Shown: piece after piece, positions 11,647 to 25,329 of the stretch
Layout: each line of letters begins with the position of its first letter
How positions within the stretch are numbered: position 1 is the stretch's first letter
Assembly: GCA_029721515.1 (NCBI GenBank)
Contig: CM056567.1
Span: 495,674-559,673, forward strand
Direction: 5' to 3'
From: Synanceia verrucosa
Lineage: Eukaryota; Chordata; Actinopteri; Perciformes; Synanceiidae
DNA: 64,000 nt
Notes under the pieces: model-generated
Told to the model about the DNA's origin: nothing
Databases searched by the model: none
What the model saw: only the letters and a program-made list of their open reading frames with translations
Translations under genes and position numbers: made by a program

Positions 11647-13330
11647 TGATTCATCTCACAGAGAAATTCACAGTTTGAGCAGCTTGAAAGATGGATGTAT
11701 GTAGTTTCAGTTATATTTTTGTTGGCAAAACTAAAACGAATAACATTGAAACTTGGAAAACTACACAAAATGAAGTTTGTTAATTTAATTTTGTTACTTT
11801 TGTTAAGTTTGATTACTACAGTAATCAAGGAGGTAGAAATTTTAGCTGCAGGATTATAGATTATTCATTTATTTTTATAGATTCTGAATGTATTATTATA
11901 GATTATTAGATCATTAAAATGATGAATGGGGCATTTCTGTGCCTGCTTCACTCCTTTTAAATGGATATCATCAAATCCAAATATCATCAGAAATTATCTA
12001 AATGACTCCAGAGTGAAATGATTGAATTAATGGCAGTATTTTATCTCAGAAATAAGGTCCAATTTGTAAAAAAAACGCCATTTCCCCTTTAAAGGTGATC
12101 AGACGAGGACTTGATGACTGAATTGATTATGTAATGATGTTTTCAGAAACAACTGAGGAGCTTCAGCCAAGCTGGGCTGTTCTAATCTGGTCCAGTCTGG
12201 TCCAATCTGGTCTAATCTGGTCCAGTCTGGTCTGATCTGGTCCAATCTAGTCTAATCTGGTCCAGTCTGGCCCAGTCTGGTCTGATCTGGTCTGATCTGG
12301 TCTAATCTGGTCCAGTCTGGTCTAATCTGGTCCAGTCTGGTCCAGTCTGGTCTGATCAGGATTTGACACATTATGATCTCAGTTTGTTGTCTTTTATTCT
12401 GAAAGTCGGAAGCGCTGCAGAGTTTCCTGGATGAAGCTGATGGAGGCGTCGGTCTGTCTGTGGAGAAGAAAGCCAGCGTCATCCCCCGGGTGAGAACATG
12501 GCAGCTGTCCGTTGGGATTTATTAGTTTGTTTATTTACGTCCTTTGTGTAGCGTGTGTGTGTGTGTGTGTGTGTGTGCTTCCTGCTGATAATCAATGATC
12601 TGACGGGTTCGATCAGCCTCCATCATGTCAGGACTCGTTCACACACTCTGTGTCCTGTCAGCTGTTTGAAAATGACTTCATGTAAATCGTTACAGACAGA
12701 TTCATCTTTTAGTGTTTACATTAACATTACATTAAAGAGAACCTCAACGTTTCACTGTTGGCCTCTAATGTTTCTCTTTACCTCATTTTCTAGAGCAGGG
12801 CTGCAGTACTCTAGACGACCTCTAGAGTCTAGACCAGAGAACAACCTTCTCTGGGAAGCTCCTCATGATTTTATTGATCATCTGGTGCACTGATCACTAA
12901 TATGTTCACATACAGTAGAACATGAAGTCAATAAAGTCTGGTCTGATCCAGTCTGGTCTGATCCAGTCTGTTCTGGTCTGGTCCGGTCCGGTCTGGTCTT
13001 GGTCAGGAGTTACTCATAAATAATAATTATTTATTTTCACTTGAATATAAATCTAAACAGTTTTTACAGATTCACTATATTTAACATGTCTGATCAATTG
13101 TCAGTTATTAATTTATGATGTGACATCACTTCCTGTCACAGTGGAGGCCCACCTCCTGTCCCTCTAGTCCCAGGCTGGACAGAATCAGCTGATCGTTGAC
13201 TTCCTGTCTTTCTGTCCCTCAGTGTGACGTCGGTGAACGCTGTGCGATGAAACATGGCCCTCGTATCGGTCGACTGTGTGACTGCCTGAGAGGAACGGCG
13301 TGCAACACCTTCTTCCTGCGCTGCTACTGA
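10960..13330 (+). CDS. cartpt: CART (cocaine- and amphetamine-regulated transcript) prepropeptide, three exons
   Basis: Coding exons are 10960-11076, 12406-12489 and 13223-13330 (TGA at 13328), all phase 0 with GT/AG borders, giving 102 residues. Residues 1 to about 23 (MESVRAAVYLSVCLSVLTSL onward) form a signal peptide. Exon 2 carries the short helix SEALQSFLDEADGG and a dibasic KK. Exon 3 encodes the disulfide-knotted C-terminal domain beginning CDVGERCAMKHGPRIGRLC, with the six conserved cysteines. Intron positions, before the 'EAL' helix and just before CD[AV]GE, match the human gene. CART peptides are secreted neuropeptides acting on feeding, stress and reward circuits. The KK site would release the short form equivalent to CART 49-89. 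The upstream KR site that yields the longer mammalian form is absent. Fish have several cart paralogues; I cannot assign the number from this window. Confidence 0.96.
11222..11645. repeat. (GATA)n microsatellite block in CART intron 1
   Basis: About 105 tetranucleotide units, mostly GATA, with regularly scattered variants (GATACGTA, GACA, GATACGAA). This is a length-variable locus type common in fish. The open frames on the minus strand (YLSIYLSI) are artefacts of the repeat. Confidence 0.97.
11646..12180 (+). other. Remainder of CART intron 1
   Basis: Unique AT-rich intron sequence. I see no exon, RNA gene or mobile element. Confidence 0.5.
12181..12357. repeat. 10-bp minisatellite (TCTGGTCCAG / TCTGGTCTAA)
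   Basis: About 18 units of a 10-bp motif in CART intron 1, about 50 bp before exon 2. A shorter related block (TCTGGTCTGATCCAG) recurs in intron 2 at about 12937-13000, so the same motif has expanded twice within one gene. Confidence 0.9.
12490..13222 (+). other. CART intron 2, with (GT)n and TCTGG repeats
   Basis: Contains a (GT)n run at about 12551-12577 and the short TCTGGTC repeat at 12937-13000. The rest is unique non-coding sequence. The acceptor is TGTCCCTCAG at 13213-13222. Confidence 0.7.
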
Positions 13331-13353
13331 ACACACACACACACACACACACA
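13331..13353. repeat. (CA)n microsatellite directly after the CART stop codon
   Basis: A run of CA dinucleotides begins one base after the TGA stop, so it is transcribed in the 3'UTR. Confidence 0.9.
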
Positions 13354-13477
13354 CCCTGCTCTTCTATACCTGTGAGGACCAGCCTGAGCAGAAGAACTCA
13401 CCTGTCTCACCTGCTGCATGTTTCTGTCTTTGCTTTGAAGTTCCAGTGTCCGTCCATCAGATCATTTATTTTTGTTA

Positions 13478-13483
13478 AATAAA
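13478..13483 (+). terminator. Polyadenylation signal of the CART gene
   Basis: AATAAA lies 148 bp after the stop codon and gives a compact 3'UTR. Cleavage would be expected about 15-25 bp downstream. The bases from here to about 13690 are unique intergenic DNA with nothing further recognised. Confidence 0.8.
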
Positions 13484-15179
13484 GATTCTTCATAAAGCTG
13501 CTCGGCTCTAATGACCTGATGATTGACACAGGAAGTGGTACAAGTACACGAGTACGATAGTTTAGTGTTCTTTAACTAGAAGCAGGAAGTACTGTTCAGT
13601 AAAATGTGTCTCTGATAGCATTTATTGATACATTATACTGATAGATTTTATTGATATACTGTATATACACACACGTGCTAAAACTCAGTATTATACCATA
13701 ATTATTAAGTTTTAACATGTATAATGAATTCATTCAATACAGCCTTTTGCTGACTTTTTTGGTCATTTCCTTTTATTTTCCACATACTAAATAAAATACA
13801 AAATTGCACGTTGTATTGACATGCTATCATATTTTTTTACAACATTTAAGCACAAATTATGCTATGAATTAATTCAACATACCATAATAAGGCATATTTA
13901 TCACATTTGAATTTTTGGACATTTTTTGACTTTTTCAACATACTATAGTATGACTTTTTTTAAAACAAATATTTCTTAACATACTATAATATGCTTTTTT
14001 TTTTACAACATTTAAACATAAAATGTGCCATAAATTCATTCAACATACCATAATAAGGCATATTTATCACTTTTTAGACATTTGAATTTTTTGACATTTT
14101 TTGACTTTTTCGACATGCTATAGTATGACTTTTTTTAAAACAGATATTTCTTAACATACTATAATATGCTTTTTTTTTTTTTTACAATATTTAAACAGAA
14201 AATCTGCCATATATTAATTCAACATACCATAATAAGGCATATTTATCACTTTTTAGACATTTGAATTTTTTGACATTTTTTGACTTTTTCGACATGCTAT
14301 AGTATGACTTTTTTTAACAGATATTTCTTAACATATTATATATGTTTTTACAACATTTAAACATAAAATGTGCCATAAATTCATTCAACATACCATAATA
14401 AGGCATATTTATCACTTTTTAGACATTTGAATTTTTACATTTTTGACTTTTTCGACATGCTATAGTATGACTTTTTTTAACAGATATTTCTTAACATATT
14501 ATATATGTTTTTTTACAACATTTAAACATAAAATATGCCATAAATTAATTCAACATACCATGATAAGGCATATTTATCACTTTTTAGACATTTACATTTT
14601 TTTTACATTTTTTGATTTTTTTGACATACTATAGTATGACTTTTTTTTAAAACAGATATTTCTTGACATAGTATAATGTGGCTTTTTTTTTTTTACATCA
14701 TTTAAACATAAAATATGCCATAAATTAATTCAACATACCATAATAAGGCATATTTATCACTTTTTAGACATTTGAATTTTTTGACATTTTTTGACTTTTT
14801 CGACATACTGTAGTGTGACTTTTTTTAAAACAGATATTTCTTGACACACTATAATATGCTTTTTTACAATATTTAAAGAAAAAATATGCCATAAATCCAT
14901 TCAACATACCATAATAAGGCATATTTATCACTTTTTTGACATTTTTTTTGACTTTTTCGACATACTATAGTATGACTTTTTTTAAAACAGATATTTCTTG
15001 ACATACTATAATACGGCTTTTTTACAATATTTAAAGAAAAAATATACCATAAATCCATTCAACATACCATAATAAGGCATATTTATCACTTTTTAGACAT
15101 TTGAATTGTTTTTTACAATTTTTGACTTTTTCGACATACTATAGTATGACTTTTTGTAAAACAGATATTTCTTGACATG

Positions 15180-17250
15180 CTATAATATGCTTTTTTTTTT
15201 TACAACATTTAAACACAAAATATGCCAAGAATTCATTCAACATACCATAATAAGGCATATTTATCACTTTTTAGACATTTGAATTTTTTTACATTTTTTG
15301 ATTTTTTTGACATACTATAGTATGACTTTTTTTAAAACAGATATTTCTTGACATACTATAATATGCTTTTTTTTTTTTACAACATTTAAACACAAAATCT
15401 GCCATAAATTAATTCAACATACCATAATAAGGCATTTTATCACTTTTTAGACATTTGAATTTTTTTACATTTTTTGATTTTTTTGACATACTATAGTATG
15501 ACTTTTTTTTAAAACAGATATTTCTTGACATACTATAATTGGTTTTTTTTACAGCATTTAAACAGACAATATGCCATAAATTAATTCAACATACCATAAT
15601 AAGGCATATTTATCACTTTTTTGACATTTTAATTTTTTGACATTTTTTGACTTTTTCGACATACTAAAGTATGACTTTTTTTAAAACAGATATTTCTTGA
15701 CATACTATAATATGCTTTTTTTTTTTACATTTAAACAGAAAATGTGCCATCAATTAATTCAACATACCATAATAAGGCATATTTATCACTTTTTAGACAT
15801 TTGAATTTTTGGACATTTTTTTACTTTTTCGACATACTATAGTATGACTTTTTTTAAAACAGATATTTCTTAACATACTATAATATGCTTCTTTTTTTTA
15901 CAACATTTAAACACAAAATATGCCAAGAATTCATTCAACATACCATAATAAGGCATATTTATCACTTTTTAGACATTTGAATTTTTTATATTTTTGATTT
16001 TTGACATACTATAGTATGACTTTTTTAAAACAGATATTTCTTGACATACTATAATATGCTTTTTTTTTTTTACAACATTTAAACACAAAATCTGCCATAA
16101 ATTAATTCAACATACCATAATAAGGCATTTTATCACTTTTTAGACATTTGAATTTTTTTACATTTTTTGATTTTTTTGACATACTATAGTATGACTTTTT
16201 TAAAACAGATATTTCTTGACATACTATAATTGGTTTTTTTTACAGCATTTAAACAGACAATATGCCATAAATTAATTCAACATACCATAATAAGGCATAT
16301 TTAACACTTTTTTGACATTTTAATTTTTTGACATTTTGTGACTTTTTCGACATACTAAAGTATGACTTATTTTAAAACAGATATTTCTTGACATACTATA
16401 ATATGCTATTTTTACATTTAAACAGAAAATGTGCCATCAATTAATTCAACATACCATAATAAGGCATATTTATCACTTTTTAGACATTTGAATTTTTGGA
16501 CATTTTTTTACTTTTTCGACATACTATAGTATGACTTTTTTTAAAACAGATATTTCTTAACATACTATAATATGCTTCTTTTTTTTACAACATTTAAACA
16601 CAAAATATGCCAAGAATTCATTCAACATACCATAATAAGGCATATTTATCACTTTTTAGACATTTGAATTTTTATATTTTTGATTTTTTGACATACTATA
16701 GTATGACTTTTTTAAAACAGATATTTCTTGACATACTATAATATGCTTTTTTTACAACATTTAAACACAAAATCTGCCATAAATTAATTCAACATACCAT
16801 AATAAGGCATTTTATCACTTTTTAGACATTTGAATTTTTTTACATTTTTTGATTTTTTTGACATACTATAGTATGACTTTTTTTAAAAACAGATATTTCT
16901 TGACATACTATAATTGGTTTTTTTTACAGCATTTAAACAGACAATATGCCATAAATTAATTCAACATACCATAATAAGGCATATTTATCACTTTTTAGAC
17001 ATTTGAATTTTTTGACATTTTTTGACTTTTTCGACATACTAAAGTATGACTTTTTTTAAAACAGATATTTCTTGACATACAAAAATATGCTTTTTTTTTT
17101 TACATTTAAACAGAAAATGTGCCATCAATTAATTCAACATACCATAATAAGGCATATTTATCACTTTTTAGACATTTGAATTTTTTGACATTTTTTGATT
17201 TTTTTGACATACTATAGTATGACTTTTTTAAAACAGATATTTCTTGACAT
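15180..17250. repeat. Higher-order repeat A: about 688-bp tetramer, three copies
   Basis: Diagnostic variants recur together at a fixed spacing. AATTGGTTTTTTTTACAGCA occurs at about 15538, 16228 and 16915. GTGCCATCAATTAATTC occurs at about 15745, 16430 and 17120. ATGCCAAGAATTCATTC occurs at about 15221, 15920 and 16608. The spacing of 685-699 bp equals four monomers. Confidence 0.85.
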
Positions 17251-19399
17251 ACGATAATATGCTTTTTTTTTAACAACATTTAAACTCAAAATATGCCATA
17301 AATTAATTCAACATACCATAATAAGGTATTTTATCACTTTGTAGACGTTTAATTTTTTTGACATTTTTTGACTTTTTCGACATACTAAAGTATGACTTTT
17401 TTTAAAACAGATATTTCTTGACATACAAAAATATGCTTTTTTTTTTTACATTTAAACAGAAAATATGCCATAAATTAATTCAACATACCATAATAAGGCA
17501 TATTTATCACTTTTTAGACATTTGAATTTTTTGACATTTTTTGATTTTTTTGACATACTATAGTATGACTTTTTTTTAAAACAGATATTTCTTGACATAC
17601 TATAATATGCTTCTTTTTTTTCAACATTTAAACTCAAAATATGCCATAAATTAATTCAACATACCATAATAAGGTATTTTATCACTTTTTAGACATTTTA
17701 ATTTTTTTGACATTTTTTACTTTTTCGACATGCTATAGTATGACTTTTTTTAAAACAGATATTTCTTGACATACTATAATATGTTTTTTTTTACAATAAT
17801 TACACACAAAATCTGCCATAAATTAATTCAACATACCACAATAAGGCATTTTATCACTTTTTAGACGTTTAATTTTTTTGACATTTTTTACTTTTTCGAC
17901 ATGCTATAGTATGACTTTTTTTAAAACAGATATTTCTTGACATACTATAATATGGCTTTTTTTTTACAATAATTACACACAAAATCTGCCATAAATTAAT
18001 TCAACATACCATAATAAAGCATATTTATCACTTTTTAGACATTTGAATTTTTGGACATTTTTTGACTTTTTTGACATACTATAGTATGACTTTTTTTTAA
18101 ACAGATATTTCTTGACATACTATAATATGCTTTTTTTTGTTACAATATTTAAAAAGAAATATGACATAAATTAATTCAACATACCATAATAAGGCACATT
18201 TATAACTTTTTAGACATTTTAAATTTTTTTTGCCATTTTTTTACTTTTTTGACATACTATAGTATGAATTTTTTTTAAACAGATATTTCTTGACATACTA
18301 TAATATGCTTTTTTTTTACAATATTTAAAAAGAAATATGACATAAATTAATTCAACATACCATGATAAGGCATATTTATCACTTTTTAGACATTTAAAGT
18401 TTTTAGCATTTTTAATTTTTGACATACTATAGTATGACTTTTTTTAAAACAGATATTTCTTAACATACTATAATATGGCTTTTTTCTCAACATTTAAACA
18501 CAAAATATGCCAAGAATTCATTCAACATACCATAATAAGGCATATTTATCATTTTTTAGACATTTTAATTTTTTTGACATATTTTACTTTTTTGACATAC
18601 TATAGTATGACTTTTTTTTAACAGATATTTCTTGACATACTATAATATGTTTTTTTTACAACATTTAAACACAAAATCTGCCATAAATTAATTCAGCATA
18701 CCATAATAAGGCATTTTAATCACGTTTTAGACATTTTAATTTTTTTGACATTTTTTGACTTTTTCGACATACTATAGTATGACTTTTTTTAAACAGATAT
18801 CTCTTAACATACTATAATATGCTTTTTTTTTCAACATTTAAACACAAAATATGCCATAAATTTATTCAACATACCATAATAAGGCATTTTAATCACGTTT
18901 TAGACATTTTAATTTTTTTGACATTTTTTGACTTTTTCGACATACTATAGTATGACTTTTTTTAACAGATATTTCTTGACATACTATGTTTTTTTTCACA
19001 ATAATTACACACAAAATCTGCCATAAATTAATTCAACATACCATAATAAGGCATTTTATCACTTTTTAGACATTTTCATTTTTTTGACATTTTTTTACTT
19101 TTTCGACATACTATAGTATGACTTTTTTTTAACAGCTATTTCTTGACATACTATAATATGCTTTTTTTTTTTACATTTAAACACAAATTATGACATAAAT
19201 CCATTCAGCATACCATAATAAGACATATTTATCACTTTTTCGACATTTAAATTTTTTTGCCATTTTTTTACTTTTTTGACATACTATAGTATGACTTTTT
19301 TTTAAACAGATATTTCTTGACATACTATAATATGGCTTTTTTTTCAACATTTATACACAAAATATGCCAAGAATTCATTCAACATACCATAATAAGGCA

Positions 19400-22300
19400 T
19401 ATTTATCACTTTTTAGACATTTGAATTTTTTGACATTTTTTGACTTTTTCGACATACTATAGTATGACTTTTTTTAAAACAGATATTTCTTGACGTACTA
19501 TAATATGGCTTTTTTACAATATTTAAAGAAAAAATATGCCACAATTCCATTCAACATACCATACTAAAGCATATTTATCACTTTTTAGACATTGGAATTT
19601 TTGGACATTTTTTGACTTTTTCGACATACTATAGTATGACTTTTTTTTAAAACAAATATTTCTTAACATACTATAATATGCTTTTTTTAACAACATTTAA
19701 ACAGAAAATATGCCATAAATTAATTCAACATACCATAATAAGGCATATTTATCACTTTTTAGACATTTGAATTTTTGACATTTTTGACTTTTTGACATAC
19801 TATAGTATGACTTTTTTAAAACAGATATTTCTTGACATACTATAATATGTTTTTTACAATAATTACACACAAAATCTGCCATAAATTAATTCAACATACC
19901 ATAATAAGGCATTTTATCACTTTTTAGACATTTTAATTTTTTGACATATTTTACTTTTTCGACATGCTGTAGTATGACTCTTTTTAACAGATATTTCTTG
20001 ACATACTATGTTTTTACAATAATTACACACAAAATCTGCCATAAATTAATTCAACATACCATAATAAGGCATTTTATCACTTTTTAGACATTTTAATTTT
20101 TTTGACATTTTTACTTTTTCGACCTACTATAGTATGACTTTTTTTAACAGATATTTCTTGACATACTATAATATGTTTTTACAACATTTAAACACAAAAT
20201 CTGCCATAAATTAATTCAACATACCATAATAAGGCATTTTAATCACGTTTTAGACATTTTAATTTTTGACATTTTTGACTTTTTCGACATACCATAGTAT
20301 GACTTTTTAAACAGATATCTCTTAACATACTATAATATGCTTTTTACAACATTTAAACACAAATTATGACATAAATCCATTCAGCATACCATAATAAGAC
20401 ATATTTATCACTTTTTCGACATTTAAATTATTTTGACATTTTTGACTTTTTGACATACTATAGTATGACTTTTTAAACAGATATTTCTTGACATACTATA
20501 ATATGCTTTTTACAACATTTAAACACAAAAAATGCCATAAATTAATTCAACATACCATGATAAGGCATATTTATCACTTTTTAGACATTTAAATTATTTT
20601 GACATTTTTGACTTTTGACATACTATAGTATGACTTTTTAAACAGATATTTCTTGACATACTATAATATGCTTTTTACAACATTTAAACACAAAAAATGC
20701 CATAAATTAATTCAACATACCATGATAAGGCATATTTATCACTTTTTAGACATTTAAATTTTTTTGACATTTTTTGACTTTTTTGACATACTATAGTATG
20801 ACTTTTTTTTAAACAGATATTTCTTGACATACTATAATATGCTTTTTTTTACAACATTTAAACACAAAATATGCCATAAATTAATTCAACATACCATGAT
20901 AAGGCATATTTATCACTTTTTAGACATTGGAATTTTTGGACATTTTTTGACTTTTTTGACATACTATAGTATGACTTTTTTTTAAAACAGATATTTCTTG
21001 ACATACTATAATATGTTTTTTTTACAACATTTAAACACAAAATATGCCATAAATTAATTCAACATACCATAATAAGGCATATTTATCACTTTTTAGACAT
21101 TTAAATTTTTTTTGCATTTTTTAATTTTTTTGACATACTATAGTATGACTTTTTTTAAAACAGATATTTCTTAACATACTATAATATGCTTTTTTTTTCA
21201 ACATTTAAACACAAAATATGCCAAGAATTCATTCAACATACCATAATAAGGCATATTTATCACTTTTTAGACATTTGAATTTTTGACATTTTTGACTTTT
21301 TCGACATACTATAGTATGACTTTTTTTAAAACAGATATTTCTTGACGTACTATAATATGGCTTTTTTACAATATTTAAAGAAAAAATATGCCACAAATCC
21401 ATTCAACATACCATAATAAGGCATATTTATCACTTTTTAGACAATGGAATTTTTGGACATTTTTTGACTTTTTCGACATACTATAGTATGACTTTTTTAA
21501 AACAAATATTTCTTAACATACTATAATATGCTTTTTTTAACAACATTTAAACAGAAAATATGCCATAAATTAATTCAACATACCATAATAAGGCATATTT
21601 ATCACTTTTTAGACATTTGAATTTTTTGACATTTTTTGACTTTTTTGACATACTACAGTATGACTTTTTTTTAAAACAGATATTTCTTGACATACTATAA
21701 TATGTTTTTTTTTTACAACATTTAAACACAAATTATGACATAAATCCATTCAGCATACCATAATAAGGCATATTTATCACTTTTTCGACATTTAAATTTT
21801 TTTGACTTTTTCGATATGCTATAGTATGACTTTTTTTAAACAGATATTTCTTGACATACTATAATATGCTTTTTTTTACAACATTTAAACACAAAATATG
21901 CCATAAATTAATTCAACATACCATAATAAGGCATATTTATCACTTTTTAGACATTTAAATTTTTTTGACATTTTTTGACTTTTTTGACATACTATAGTAT
22001 GACTTTTTTAAAACAGATATTTCTTAACATACTATAATATGGCTTTTTTTTCAACATTTAAACACAAAATATGCCATAAATTAATTCAACATACCATAAT
22101 AAGGCATATTTATCACTTTTTAGACATTTAAATTTTTTTTGCATTTTTTAATTTTTTTGACATACTATAGTATGACTTTTTTTTAAACAGATATTTCTTG
22201 ACGTACTATAATATGGCTTTTTTACAATATTTAAAGAAAAAATATGCCACAATTCCATTCAACATACCATACTAAAGCATATTTATCACTTTTTAGACAT

Positions 22301-24900
22301 TGGAATTTTTGGACATTTTTTGACTTTTTCGACATACTATAGTATGACTTTTTTTTAAAACAAATATTTCTTAACATACTATAATATGCTTTTTTTAACA
22401 ACATTTAAACAGAAAATATGCCATAAATTAATTCAACATACCATAATAAGGCATATTTATCACTTTTTAGACATTTGAATTTTTTGACATTTTTTGACTT
22501 TTTTGACATACTATAGTATGACTTTTTTTTAAAACAGATATTTCTTGACATACTATAATATGTTTTTTTTTTTACAATAATTACACACAAAATCTGCCAT
22601 AAATTAATTCAACATACCATAATAAGGCATTTTATCACTTTTTAGACATTTTAATTTTTTTGACATATTTTACTTTTTCGACATGCTGTAGTATGACTCT
22701 TTTTAACAGATATTTCTTGACATACTATGTTTTTTTTTTACAATAATTACACACAAAATCTGCCATAAATTAATTCAACATACCATAATAAGGCATTTTA
22801 TCACTTTTTAGACATTTTAATTTTTTTGACATTTTTTTACTTTTTCGACATACTATAGTATGACTTTTTTTTAACAGATATTTCTTGACATACTATAATA
22901 TGTTTTTTTTACAACATTTAAACACAAAATCTGCCATAAATTAATTCAACATACCATAATAAGGCATTTTAATCACGTTTTAGACATTTTAATTTTTTTG
23001 ACATTTTTTGACTTTTTCGACATACTATAGTATGACTTTTTTTAAACAGATATCTCTTAACATACTATAATATGCTTTTTTTTACAACATTTAAACACAA
23101 ATTATGACATAAATCCATTCAGCATACCATAATAAGACATATTTATCACTTTTTCGACATTTAAATTATTTTGACATTTTTTGACTTTTTTGACATACTA
23201 TAGTATGACTTTTTTTTAAACAGATATTTCTTGACATACTATAATATGCTTTTTTTTACAACATTTAAACACAAAATATGCCATAAATTAATTCAACATA
23301 CCATGATAAGGCATATTTATCACTTTTTAGACATTTAAATTTTTTTGACATTTTTTGACTTTTTTGACATACTATAGTATGACTTTTTTTTAAAAATATA
23401 TTTATTGTCATAATATAATATGCTTTTTTTTACAACATTTAAACACAAAATATGCCATAAATTAATTCAACATACCATAATAAGGCATATTTATCACTTT
23501 TTAGACATTTGAATTTTTTGACATTTTTTGACTTTTTTGACATACTATAGTATGACTTTTTTTTAAAACAGATATTTCTTGACATACTATAATATTTTTT
23601 TTTTACAACATTTAAACACAAAATATGCCATAAATTAATTCAACATACCATAATAAGGCATATTTATCACTTTTTAGACATTTAAATTTTTTTTGCATTT
23701 TTTAATTTTTTTGACATACTATAGTATGACTTTTTTTAAAACAGATATTTCTTAACATACTATAATATGCTTTTTTTTTCAACATTTAAACACAAAATAT
23801 GCCAAGAATTCATTCAACATACCATAATAAGGCATATTTATCACTTTTTAGACATTTGAATTTTTTGACATTTTTTGACTTTTTCGACATACTATAGTAT
23901 GACTTTTTTTAAAACAGATATTTCTTGACGTACTATAATATGGCTTTTTTACAATATTTAAAGAAAAAATATGCCACAAATCCATTCAACATACCATAAT
24001 AAGGCATATTTATCACTTTTTAGACAATGGAATTTTTGGACATTTTTTGACTTTTTCGACATACTATAGTATGACTTTTTTTTAAAACAAATATTTCTTA
24101 ACATACTATAATATGCTTTTTTTTTAACAACATTTAAACAGAAAATATGCCATAAATTAATTCAACATACCATAATAAGGCATATTTATCACTTTTTAGA
24201 CATTTGAATTTTTTGACATTTTTTGACTTTTTTGACATACTACAGTATGACTTTTTTTTAAAACAGATATTTCTTGACATACTATAATATGTTTTTTTTT
24301 TACAACATTTAAACACAAATTATGACATAAATCCATTCAGCATACCATAATAAGGCATATTTATCACTTTTTCGACATTTAAATTTTTTTGACTTTTTCG
24401 ATATGCTATAGTATGACTTTTTTTTAAACAGATATTTCTTGACATACTATAATATGCTTTTTTTTTTACAACATTTAAACACAAAATATGCCATAAATTA
24501 ATTCAACATACCATAATAAGGCATATTTATCACTTTTTAGACATTTAAATTTTTTTTGCATTTTTTAATTTTTTTGACATACTATAGTATGACTTTTTTT
24601 AAAACAGATATTTCTTAACATACTATAATATGGCTTTTTTTTCAACATTTAAACACAAAATATGCCATAAATTAATTCAACATACCATAATAAGGCATAT
24701 TTATCACTTTTAGACATTTAAATTTTTTGCATTTTTAATTTTTGACATACTATAGTATGACTTTTTTAAAACAGATATTTCTTAACATACTATAATATGG
24801 CTTTTTTTTCAACATTTAAACACAAAATATGCCATAAATTAATTCAACATACCATGATAAGGCATATTTATCACTTTTTAGACATTTTAATTTTTTGACA
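19400..24900. repeat. Higher-order repeat B: about 2.6-2.7-kb unit, two copies
   Basis: The variant monomer with GACGTACTATAATATGGC and a shortened ATATTTAAAGAAAAAATATG occurs at about 19490, 21343, 22200 and 23930. Members of the set repeat after about 2.59-2.71 kb (19490 to 22200; 21343 to 23930). The associated variants CATACTAAAGCAT and ATTCAGCATACC follow the same spacing. One unit equals about 15-16 monomers. Related monomers return at 37146 and 38013. Confidence 0.75.
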
Positions 24901-25329
24901 TTTTTTGACTTTTTTGAAATACTATAGTATGACTTTTTTTTAACAGATACTTCTTGACATACTATAACATGCTTTTTTTTACAATATTTAAAAAGAAATA
25001 TGCCATAAATTCATTCAACATACCATAATAAGGCATATTTATGACTTTTTAGACATTTTAAATTTTTTTTGACATTTTTTGACTTTTTCGACATACTATA
25101 GTATGACTTTTTTTAAAACAGATATTTTTTGACGTACTATAATAGGCTTTTTTTTTTACATTTAAACAGAAAATATGCCATAAATTAATTCAACATACCA
25201 TAATAAGGCATTTTATCACTTTTTAGACATTTGAATTTTTTACATTTTTTGACTTTTTTGACATACTATAGTATGACTTTATTTTAAACAGATATTTCTT
25301 GACATACGATAATATGCTTTTTTTTTTAC

